Source: Desulfosporosinus sp. OT
Lineage (GTDB): Bacteria; Bacillota; Desulfitobacteriia; Desulfitobacteriales; Desulfitobacteriaceae
DNA length: 34,872 nt
Assembly: GCF_000224515.1 (NCBI RefSeq)
Contig: NZ_AGAF01000042.1
Span: forward strand, 1 to 34,872
Direction: 5' to 3'
A program made the translations under genes and the position numbers. Below, piece after piece: positions 1 to 6,327 of the stretch. The stretch's first letter is position 1; each line of letters begins with the position of its first letter. The notes beneath the pieces were generated by a model. It worked only from the letters and a program-made list of their open reading frames with translations. It had not been told where the DNA came from and did not search any database.

Positions 1-452
1 ATCCTTCCTTTATTTGAATAGATGATTGTATTTGATAGATTTTCGAGAATTGTTTAAGGAAACTATAGAAATTTTGCTACCTAATATTACTGTGGATTAA
101 CAAGCACTTGCTCAAGCGTAACTGATAGCCCCCCATACAGACGTTTTCCACTCCAATAGGCTGTAAATTTCTTCAATTTCCATCTTATTATCTATTTCTC
201 TTTATTGTTTGCTTTTCCTGCTGCGGAATTTAGCTCATTCTGTCGCATGAGAACAGATAAATGTTAATGCATTATTTGAAGCTCCAAACGTTAACATTAA
301 CCCCTACGCAACCATATCCCTATCTAGATAGTCATTAGAACGTCCCATCGCGGTTCTAGATAAAAACGTTCTTAATCTTGTAATTTCCTTTTAAATGCAA
401 CCTTTTAGTGTATTGTTTATGCGTCTCTTGAATTTCAAAAGGTTACCACAAA

Positions 453-494
453 TAACAAAGAGCCCCTTCGTCGGCATGCACCAGTCAGGGCTCC
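453..494 (-). terminator. Probable intrinsic terminator of the amidase gene
   Basis: On the minus strand, just past the amidase stop, GAGCCC (493-488) can pair with GGGCTC (465-460) across a 22-base loop. A T-rich stretch (TTTGTTATTTG) follows. The stem is short and the loop large, so this is only probable. Further left, 1-452 shows no gene I can support; it holds a small inverted repeat, TAGAAC (336-341) against GTTCTA (353-358), of unknown meaning. Confidence 0.4.
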
Positions 495-519
495 TAAGGA
501 GCGGTTTATACTATGTGGA

Positions 520-1152
520 TTATTCGCACAAACTCTTCTCCAATTCCTGCATCAACACATCTGCGGGGAAATATCGTCCTGGGCATTCTGTAGCAACCCT
601 TGCTACATCCCGGTGCAGCTCAACGTCCTCGACCTCCAGTTTAAAAGCCCTCAAAAGCTGTGCCACTTTGTTGATAAGTCCCCTGAGTTGAGCCTCTGGT
701 ACTTCAGTCTCGCTAAAATTACCAACTAAACACACTCCGATCCCGCGAGATTTACGATGATCTTCGTTACGATTTGCTTCCACTTGGTATAAGTGCCGTC
801 CGTTTTCACAGCTGCCATCCGGCATGATCACGAAGTGATAGCCAATATCGCCCCAGCCCTCACTTAGATGCCACTCCCGAATTATGTCCGCGTCAACAGG
901 AACGTTTTTTCCTGAGCGACGGACTTCCGTAGGACTTGCCGAATGGTGGATCACTATCTTTTGCCAATTCACTCCCTTTCTACCCATTAACTTACCCTTT
1001 GCCCTTCCCTTCAGCTTTAGAACGGCAGCGACCTGGACAGGTTCCGAAATGCTTACATAGAATTCATTTAACTTTTTTTCAATTCGCATCAACAAAAAGG
1101 CTGTCACTACGATCGGAAAATAAAAGCCCACAAGTTTCAGCATCTCTTCCAT
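520..1152 (-). CDS. YvrJ-like membrane segment fused to N-acetylmuramoyl-L-alanine amidase (PGRP/T7-lysozyme type)
   Basis: Predicted zinc amidase that cuts the lactyl-peptide bond of peptidoglycan. Residues 1-37 (MEEMLKLVGFYFPIVV...) hold one membrane helix and resemble stand-alone YvrJ-family proteins. After a basic linker (44-62), an Amidase_2 domain runs from about 63 to 200. Visible ligands fit the T7-lysozyme pattern: H69 in IVIHHSA, H180 in VELHRD and C190 in TECPG, with Y105 in GYHFVI. At 210 residues it is short: one catalytic domain and no cell-wall-binding repeats. The start at 1152 has a purine-rich RBS (AGAGGG). It is third after DUF1659 and DUF2922, families that usually neighbour a separate YvrJ gene, so the fusion is unusual. 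Regulation by the upstream SOS-box promoter is inferred. The amidase fold is clear; a holin or lysis role is speculative. Confidence 0.85.
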   Translation of the reverse strand: MEEMLKLVGFYFPIVVTAFLLMRIEKKLNEFYVSISEPVQVAAVLKLKGRAKGKLMGRKGVNWQKIVIHHSASPTEVRRSGKNVPVDADIIREWHLSEGWGDIGYHFVIMPDGSCENGRHLYQVEANRNEDHRKSRGIGVCLVGNFSETEVPEAQLRGLINKVAQLLRAFKLEVEDVELHRDVARVATECPGRYFPADVLMQELEKSLCE

Positions 1153-1204
1153 GCAATTCCCTCTTTCGTGTCTTTCTCTACGAATAAATTAAACCAGTGT
1201 GATT

Positions 1205-1276
1205 AACCTCGGGAGGTTCTAGCAAGGAGATAGGCTGGGGGAGGAGGGAACTTACCGATCCTCCTCCAGCCTATCT
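1205..1276 (-). other. Large hairpin between the DUF2922 and amidase genes
   Basis: AGATAGGCTGGGGGAGGA (1228-1245) faces TCCTCCTCCAGCCTATCT (1259-1276), giving an 18-bp stem with one imperfect pair and a 13-base loop. A small palindrome, AACCTCGGGAGGTT (1205-1218), lies next to it. No U tract follows on either strand, so it does not look like a simple terminator. It may be an mRNA-processing or stability element that sets amidase output relative to the two small proteins; this is inferred from position only. Confidence 0.5.
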
Positions 1277-1361
1277 GCATACTCTTCATCTTACCTCAAA
1301 TTCGAAATCGTGGTTTGCTCTTCAAACTTCGTGCTCACCTAGTAACTTCCGCTCGCCCCGC

Positions 1362-1601
1362 TTACACTACTGGCAGATCATACAGGTCATCCGTTGTAGT
1401 ATCCACGATCTTTACATCTCGTTTGGATACAAGCGCACCGCCGGACGTTAGAAAAATGTCCTTAGCGATGATTTGATCCATGACGGCCTCGATCTGAGCC
1501 GGCGTTAAATCCGCTTTAGGGTCCGGCAAGGTAATGCTTACCGCACTACCTAAGGCACTATTAAACGTCATCCGCAACACTTTTTTGCTGGAACTAGCCA
1601 T
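1362..1601 (-). CDS. DUF2922 family small protein
   Basis: A 79-residue protein that fits DUF2922: N-terminal KKVLRMTFNSALGSAVSITLP, a helical LTPAQIEAVMDQIIAKDIF segment, and a C-terminal valine-rich strand (RDVKIVDTTTDDLYDL). No signal peptide, membrane helix or catalytic residue is visible. The ATG at 1601 follows a clear RBS (AAAGGAGGA). It sits 46 bp after the DUF1659 gene on the same strand and is probably co-transcribed with it. The biochemical role of this family is not known to me. Context links it to the amidase gene that follows and to the SOS-type promoter ahead of DUF1659. Confidence 0.85.
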   Translation of the reverse strand: MASSSKKVLRMTFNSALGSAVSITLPDPKADLTPAQIEAVMDQIIAKDIFLTSGGALVSKRDVKIVDTTTDDLYDLPVV

Positions 1602-1647
1602 CCTTTATTCCTCCTTTTCTTTAACCTGAATCATCGATTCAATATTA

Positions 1648-1869
1648 CTACTCCGCTAAATCAACGCGATTGTCCCGTCGCACGCTGATTAATGGGTAGT
1701 TCTGAAGTCCATAAAGTGCTGTAGCCACATCATAGATATCCTGATCAGCAGCATCGGATCTTACATTCTGAAAGCTGCGCTGACGAAGGATGGGCGAACC
1801 AGTTGGGGTTAAACCCGTCTGAAATTTCACAACTAGCACGGTGTCTTTAGCACTGGCAATAACAGCCAT
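1648..1869 (-). CDS. DUF1659 family small protein
   Basis: A 73-residue protein resembling DUF1659: MAVIASAKDTVLVVKFQTGLTP, then a G-SPILRQRSF motif, an ALYGLQ helix and a final LISVRRDN strand. I chose the ATG at 1869 over an in-frame GTG at 1878 because the perfect AAAGGAGGTG ribosome site sits 8 bases before the ATG and overlaps the GTG. Function unknown. It is the first gene after the SOS-box promoter and structured leader, and DUF2922 follows. DUF1659, DUF2922 and YvrJ genes are commonly found side by side in Firmicutes, which supports the assignment. Confidence 0.85.
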   Translation of the reverse strand: MAVIASAKDTVLVVKFQTGLTPTGSPILRQRSFQNVRSDAADQDIYDVATALYGLQNYPLISVRRDNRVDLAE

Positions 1870-1912
1870 CTTATTCACCTCCTTTCACTTTAAAACAAAC
1901 GTTCTTAAAACT

Positions 1913-1942
1913 AAAAGCAGCTGGCTCCTGCCAACTGCTTTT
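1913..1942 (-). terminator. Hairpin in the DUF1659 leader, possible attenuator
   Basis: AAAAGCAGCTGGC (1913-1925) and GCCAACTGCTTTT (1930-1942) form a 13-bp stem with one G-U pair and a 4-base loop. On the minus transcript it is followed by AGTTTTAAG, a weak U run, and lies about 45 bases before the DUF1659 start. It could be a weak terminator acting as an attenuator downstream of the interleaved stems at 1958-2005. This is structural inference only. Confidence 0.5.
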
Positions 1943-1957
1943 GGGAGAGAAGGGTAT

Positions 1958-2005
1958 GCACAAATCTCCAGGGCAGGTAGAGATTGTGCGAACCGTTCCC
2001 TGCCC
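1958..2005 (-). ncRNA. Interleaved stems in the SOS-gene leader (possible pseudoknot or switch)
   Basis: In minus-strand RNA order the leader contains GGGCAGG (2005-1999), GCACAATCTC (1989-1980), CCTGCCC (1977-1971) and GAGATTTGTGC (1968-1958). The first pairs perfectly with the third and the second with the fourth, so the two stems cross. Trimmed to GCACAA/TTGTGC, the second stem leaves loops long enough for an H-type pseudoknot. Otherwise the stems are mutually exclusive alternatives. I do not recognise a known riboswitch class here. Confidence 0.5.
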
Positions 2006-2006
2006 G

Positions 2007-2056
2007 AGAACGTTTGTTCTATTTTGAGTATACTTGACGTGGAATATTATTGTCAA
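2007..2056 (-). promoter_or_regulatory. Sigma-A promoter overlapped by a LexA-type SOS box
   Basis: Reading the minus strand: -35 TTGACA (2056-2051), an 18-base spacer, -10 TATACT (2032-2027), then AGAACAAACGTTCT (2020-2007) over the expected start point. The core GAAC-AAAC-GTTC matches the Gram-positive LexA/DinR consensus GAACRNRYGTTC exactly. A degenerate copy with one half-site changed (AAAC-AAAC-GTTC) lies at 1893-1904 just before the DUF1659 ribosome site. Repression by LexA and induction by DNA damage are inferred from the match. Confidence 0.75.
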
Positions 2057-2085
2057 TAGGTTCAACGATGATTGGTAATGAAGCG

Positions 2086-2301
2086 TTACTCGATCAAATC
2101 TCCCCAATAACCTCCAATAACCTCAGCAATTCGTTTGGCCCAAGTTGGACTCATTTGACGTTTGCCACGTTCCAGATCACTGATGATACTCGGCGAGATC
2201 CCGGTTTTTTCTGCTAGTTCCTTTTGGCTTCCAATGCCCGCTTTAAGACGGGCGTTTCTAATTTTATGACCCGCATAAATCACATGACCTCTTTTATTCA
2301 A
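2086..2301 (-). CDS. XRE-family helix-turn-helix regulator
   Basis: Small cytoplasmic DNA-binding protein with a Cro/CI-type HTH: KIRNARLKAGIGSQKELAEKTG, then ISPSIISDLERGKRQMSPTWAKRIAEVIG. I prefer the TTG at 2301 (71 residues, MNKRGHVIYAG...) because AGAGGAG lies 8 bases ahead of it. The same frame opens further upstream to a TTG at 2391, which would give 101 residues but has no good ribosome site. It lies just upstream of the SOS-type promoter, on the same strand as the DUF1659 set. Its target is unknown; autoregulation or control of the neighbouring genes is plausible. Confidence 0.8.
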   Translation of the reverse strand: MNKRGHVIYAGHKIRNARLKAGIGSQKELAEKTGISPSIISDLERGKRQMSPTWAKRIAEVIGGYWGDLIE

Positions 2302-2422
2302 GTCCTCATCTCCTCTAGAATTTAATATCTTCAAGTCATTTCGTGATATAATTTTTTCAAAGCTCACTAAAGACTCTCTACTGGATATCAAAACTCAACC
2401 GCACAGACAAGAACATATGTTT

Positions 2423-2549
2423 ATTATACTTTATCCATATATTGGTTATGAAATATAACGAGCTATTGTGAGGCTCTAGTACAGAATATGTCTATAGTGG
2501 ACAAAGTGTTACCCAGTAAGAGTATTAAAGCAACATTCTAACTGGGTAA
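2423..2549. promoter_or_regulatory. Divergent control region with a 9-bp inverted repeat
   Basis: TTACCCAGT (2509-2517) and ACTGGGTAA (2541-2549) form a perfect 9-bp inverted repeat with centres 32 bp apart, about 95 bp before the deacylase start. No T tract follows on the plus strand, so an operator is as likely as a structure. A minus-strand -10-like TATAAT (2428-2423) with a poor -35 could serve the XRE gene. The rest of 2302-2644 holds nothing else I can support. Confidence 0.35.
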
Positions 2550-2644
2550 TTCATATTACTCGCTTCTTGTAAATGAAAGGCACCTTGTCAGTTAAGACGA
2601 ATGTGATAATCTAGTGTGGAGCAACTAAAAAGGTGGATTAATTA

Positions 2645-4255
2645 ATGGACTGTGATCTTTTGATAAAAAACGGGTTCATCATCGACGGTACAGGAAACCC
2701 GGGATTCTATAGTGACCTGGCGGTAAGCGAAGGGAAGATTGTGGAGATATCTTCCAAAATCGAATACAAAACGCCAAGAATTATCGATGCTTTAGGATTA
2801 ATGGTATGTCCGGGTTTCATTGACCCTCACGTCCATGCAGAACTTACAGTTTTAACGAACGGCAAATTTGAAGAATTTCTGCGTCAGGGAGTTACGACTA
2901 CGATTAATGGGAACTGTGGACATTCTATAACTCCCTATTCTTCTGATAATATCTACGAGTACATGGCCAAAAATGGGCTTATTTCGGTTGGGGCAAAAGG
3001 GAAAAATAAACGTTTCGTCCCTGCCTGGACTGATTTTTCAGGTTATATTGATGTTCTTAAAACCAAAGGTACCAACGTGAACATGGCATTCCTCTTAGGG
3101 CACGGCACTTTGAGATGGAGTGTTATGAGAGACTCAAAAAATCGAAAACTGACTGTTGAACAAGAAAAGGAAATCATTTATTTGATTGAAGAGGGCATGG
3201 AACAAGGAGCCTTAGGAATATCGACTGGCTTAGCCTATACCCCAAGTAAATATGCTGACACCGATGAAGTAATTAAACTAGCTAAGATAGCCAAAAAATA
3301 TGATGGGATCTACACGTCTCATATCAGAAACTATATTGGCATCCTAGCAGCCGTTCAGGAAGCTATAAGAATCGGTGAAGCAGCAGACATAAGAGTTCAG
3401 GTTTCACATCTGACGCCGACTAGTCCTGAGGCTTTTGCCGAAATTCTTGCTGCCAGAGAAAGGGGGGTTGAAATAGCAGTCGATACAATTCCCAAGACCA
3501 GCGGCCACTTCAAGAAAAAGGATAGATTTCTCCAGTTTATAGCTTCAGCATCATCAAACCTCTTTGAACAAGGCCTAAACGGTTCACTAGAACCCTTCCA
3601 AATTCCCGAGGTCAGCCGAAAGCTTTTAAAAAAGATTAGGTTTAAGGATAGACTTTTGGTTATTAATACCGATGATCCTCAAATGGAAAATCGCACCTTG
3701 AAGGAGATTGCTTTAGCTAAAGAAAAGAATGTCGATGAGTTACTTCTCATGCTCTTAGAAAATGACAACAATAAACTAACCTTCTGTCAGGGTGGACTTA
3801 ACCGATGGGATTTTCCTGGGACTCCTTACGCAGATGATATAGCCCATAATCCACTACTTATGGTAGGGTCAGATAGGATATTTGGAGATGTGGACGATCC
3901 CTCCGACTGGTATGAATTATTTAGAGACGGTGCATTTCCAATCTATTTTGATTTATGCAGACAAAAAGGTATAAGGTTAGAAGAGATTATCCGTAGGATA
4001 ACTTCCCTCCCAGCACAACAATTCAGATTGAGTGATCGAGGCATAATCGCCAAGGGGAAAGCTGCAGATCTAACCTTAATTGATTTAGATAATTATTCTT
4101 ATCCCTCTGACAAAGAAATTGATCATAAAGACCCCTTAACTATGGCAAGAGGGGTTAAATACACGATCGTTAATGGTCGAGTAACCTTAGATGACGGAAA
4201 GGTAAAGGAAATCAGAGCCGGTCAATTACTAGCGAAATATGGCAAAAACTTATAA
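2645..4255 (+). CDS. N-acyl-D-amino-acid deacylase (D-aminoacylase), amidohydrolase superfamily
   Basis: Zinc hydrolase that removes the acyl group from N-acyl-D-amino acids, releasing D-amino acid and fatty acid or acetate; cytoplasmic. The 536-residue length is typical and the protein is intact. Residues 1-60 form the small beta-sandwich half (DLLIKNGFIIDGTGNPG). Metal and active-site candidates are H62 and H64 in DPHVHAEL, C91 in NGNCGHS, H226 in YTSHIRN, H255 in VQVSHLTP and D410 in VGSDRIF; this Cys-plus-His set is the D-aminoacylase pattern. The C-terminus closes the sandwich (GKAADLTLIDLDNY ... VNGRVTLDDG). The ATG at 2645 follows AAGGTGG. It stands alone between regulatory regions. 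A role in D-amino-acid salvage is likely; a dihydroorotase or allantoinase is less likely given the motifs. Confidence 0.88.
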   Translation: MDCDLLIKNGFIIDGTGNPGFYSDLAVSEGKIVEISSKIEYKTPRIIDALGLMVCPGFIDPHVHAELTVLTNGKFEEFLRQGVTTTINGNCGHSITPYSSDNIYEYMAKNGLISVGAKGKNKRFVPAWTDFSGYIDVLKTKGTNVNMAFLLGHGTLRWSVMRDSKNRKLTVEQEKEIIYLIEEGMEQGALGISTGLAYTPSKYADTDEVIKLAKIAKKYDGIYTSHIRNYIGILAAVQEAIRIGEAADIRVQVSHLTPTSPEAFAEILAARERGVEIAVDTIPKTSGHFKKKDRFLQFIASASSNLFEQGLNGSLEPFQIPEVSRKLLKKIRFKDRLLVINTDDPQMENRTLKEIALAKEKNVDELLLMLLENDNNKLTFCQGGLNRWDFPGTPYADDIAHNPLLMVGSDRIFGDVDDPSDWYELFRDGAFPIYFDLCRQKGIRLEEIIRRITSLPAQQFRLSDRGIIAKGKAADLTLIDLDNYSYPSDKEIDHKDPLTMARGVKYTIVNGRVTLDDGKVKEIRAGQLLAKYGKNL

Positions 4256-4487
4256 TAAGGTTAGTCCACAGTCTCGCTTCGCCCTTAGAAAAACCAATCA
4301 CTGGTCTTGTCAAATTACTGTTTTCTATCACAGAACCAATACACAATGCATGGAGCAACGCTCTTCTGACAACATAAATTGCCAAAGCCGTGCTTAAATT
4401 ATATATGTTCTTCTCGTGGGTTTTTTTCTATGTTACTTTATTGTTCCTATATCTTGGAAATGTCATTTTTAAGAATCATCCGTCTCT

Positions 4488-4533
4488 AAATAAAGAAAAA
4501 CAAAGCAGGATTCAACGTATTTTGAATCCTGCT
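4488..4533 (-). terminator. Terminator of the McrBC-like operon
   Basis: AGCAGGATTCAA (4504-4515) and TTGAATCCTGCT (4522-4533) make a perfect 12-bp stem with a 6-base loop. On the minus strand it is followed by TTTGTTTTTCTTTATTT, a strong U-rich tail. The plus side has only CTTTATTG, so it may weakly stop readthrough from the deacylase gene as well. No gene is seen in 4256-4487. Confidence 0.85.
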
Positions 4534-4557
4534 CTTTATTGAGTAAATCTGTCTGCT

Positions 4558-6327
4558 TTACCCACTAATCAACCGCTCCAAATAATCTGAGTAGTGGTTT
4601 AAACGCTCTTTGGGCCGTAGCTGAATGAGAGTAACATTCGTATCTTCAATGTCTTCGACCTCTGGTCCATGACTGGGGTGAAGAGCAATAACCCTGAGGG
4701 CCTTGGATACCCCGGCAGAATCATCAACATATTTCAGGGAATTAGAATAGTTTTGCAAAGTATTCATGTTTTTGGGACGATTCTCATCTTCCACTTTTTC
4801 ATTGTTCCAGATGTTTAATCGTTTTCGGTATTTGGCATCCACAATGATCGACCCCGAGTAAACGTCGTTAGCAAAAACGTCAATCCTAATATCCGGCTTA
4901 TAATTCGTCCCTTCCATGTAGAGAATGCGGTTGCTCCTCAACGCGCCGCGCTTTGCCCGGGCCATTTTCTCATTAAACAACACCGAAAGGCGAACCGAAC
5001 CTTTCACCATTTCCACTAAAGTATTATCTTGTAGCACTGGAAAAACAAATTCCAGGCTTGCTTTGTGAGAATCATCGTAAATCCAGCCAGAAACCGGAGT
5101 ATAACCTACCTGCTGCAAAGCGATGATCGTTTTAATGTAACACCAGTATTCGTATAAAACATCTGTCCGCTTCCATTGTACTTTAAAATCATGACACAAG
5201 GGCATTTGAAAATCCTGCGCCCTAAGCTGCTTCCACCAGGAGAATATTTTTTTGTACCGCCAATCCCTTTGAATTTTAAGCGAAAAATGATCAGAGCTAG
5301 TTAATGGTTTAAGCCGTTTAAACACTGGATTTTCTATATATTTTCGCACATAGAAAATCCCTTTTTGCATTTCTCGCTCCATTGCTTCAAGACTGACAAT
5401 TTTAGCCTTCAAAGCACGTACTTCGTGGCTGGTCGATTTTTGAAGGACAACATAAGGAGTTCTTGTTTCAATTGCTCTCTGTTCTTCGATAATCGTACAC
5501 CGAATCGCTCGCAAGACAGCCTCAAGTTGAGAAGAAACATAATGAAGGAAACCCAGAACCATCCGATTTTCAAGGGTATCGAAAGTAAAATGATCGATGA
5601 CCCCCAAGATAACTTCAGGTTGAGTCACACTTTTTGCCGTCACGTTAGCGCGTCGCCCTTGAACAGATAACAACCAACGGTAAGACTTGGCATCCTGCTT
5701 ACATTTCACGTTAGCCTTTACCTCTTGGTATTGCCGCTCCAAATACTGATCTGGGCGACGAGCTAAGTCTTCAATAGTTACTCCAAGCTCTTTAACCATG
5801 CGATTCAGAATCACAAACTCTGCCAGCACTATAGGGGGTAGTAAGCCCTTTTCTCTATAAAGTTTAATTCCATGACTCGTTCGAGTTTGATCATACGCAA
5901 GACCCTGAACCATTTCGTTCAGCTCGGAGCGCATCACATCAAGTTGGTCCTCCGTAATATTATTAGGTCTGACCCGAAGTGTGGCCTCTAGCGCATCATT
6001 AACTTCCCCTCTACGTTTCACGAAGATCATATAATCCGCAGGAATTAGTGGATAATCTTCATTCGTATCACTATAGAGAGAAAAGTGTTGTGTTCCAGGC
6101 CTTAAGCACGGAATTCCTTCTTCATCGAGATGCAGCTTTAAAGAATCATACGCATCTAATCCGTCGATATAGAGATAGTCATCCTCGTAGGCCGAGGTGA
6201 ATGCTACATACAGGTTTTCTCGTTCGAAAACCTCGATAACGCAATCCTGAGTAACCGGATGTGAGATCTCTTGTCGGCCAATGAAAAAGATGACTGAAAT
6301 CCCTGGATCTTCAGGATGCATAGCCAT
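4558..6327 (-). CDS. McrC-like DUF2357/DUF524 protein with PD-(D/E)XK nuclease domain
   Basis: Predicted nuclease subunit of a McrBC-like system. I start it at ATG 6327 (589 residues, MAMHPEDPG...), 10 bases after AAAGGAG and overlapping the end of the McrB-like gene by 17 bp; the longer frame to 6456 lies inside that gene. Residues 1 to about 270 fit a DUF2357-like region. About 270-330 is helical and perhaps coiled-coil. The C-terminal PDDEXK_7 (DUF524)-like fold carries E393 in LYEYW, D479 in PDIRIDVF and D497-x-K499 in IIVDAKYR, the full E/D/DxK set, so it appears catalytically intact. Such proteins normally pair with a McrB-type NTPase, as here. Whether it cuts modified DNA, other DNA or RNA cannot be told from sequence. 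Confidence 0.85.
   Translation of the reverse strand: MAMHPEDPGISVIFFIGRQEISHPVTQDCVIEVFERENLYVAFTSAYEDDYLYIDGLDAYDSLKLHLDEEGIPCLRPGTQHFSLYSDTNEDYPLIPADYMIFVKRRGEVNDALEATLRVRPNNITEDQLDVMRSELNEMVQGLAYDQTRTSHGIKLYREKGLLPPIVLAEFVILNRMVKELGVTIEDLARRPDQYLERQYQEVKANVKCKQDAKSYRWLLSVQGRRANVTAKSVTQPEVILGVIDHFTFDTLENRMVLGFLHYVSSQLEAVLRAIRCTIIEEQRAIETRTPYVVLQKSTSHEVRALKAKIVSLEAMEREMQKGIFYVRKYIENPVFKRLKPLTSSDHFSLKIQRDWRYKKIFSWWKQLRAQDFQMPLCHDFKVQWKRTDVLYEYWCYIKTIIALQQVGYTPVSGWIYDDSHKASLEFVFPVLQDNTLVEMVKGSVRLSVLFNEKMARAKRGALRSNRILYMEGTNYKPDIRIDVFANDVYSGSIIVDAKYRKRLNIWNNEKVEDENRPKNMNTLQNYSNSLKYVDDSAGVSKALRVIALHPSHGPEVEDIEDTNVTLIQLRPKERLNHYSDYLERLISG

Noticed and set aside
1958..2020. HDV-like ribozyme for the crossed stems
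   Set aside because: The P1-P2 order fits, but there is no room for P3 between the second and third strands and no P4 stem.
1871..2107. 78-residue minus frame across the DUF1659 leader
   Set aside because: It covers the promoter, SOS box, crossed stems and ribosome site of DUF1659, and its product resembles nothing.
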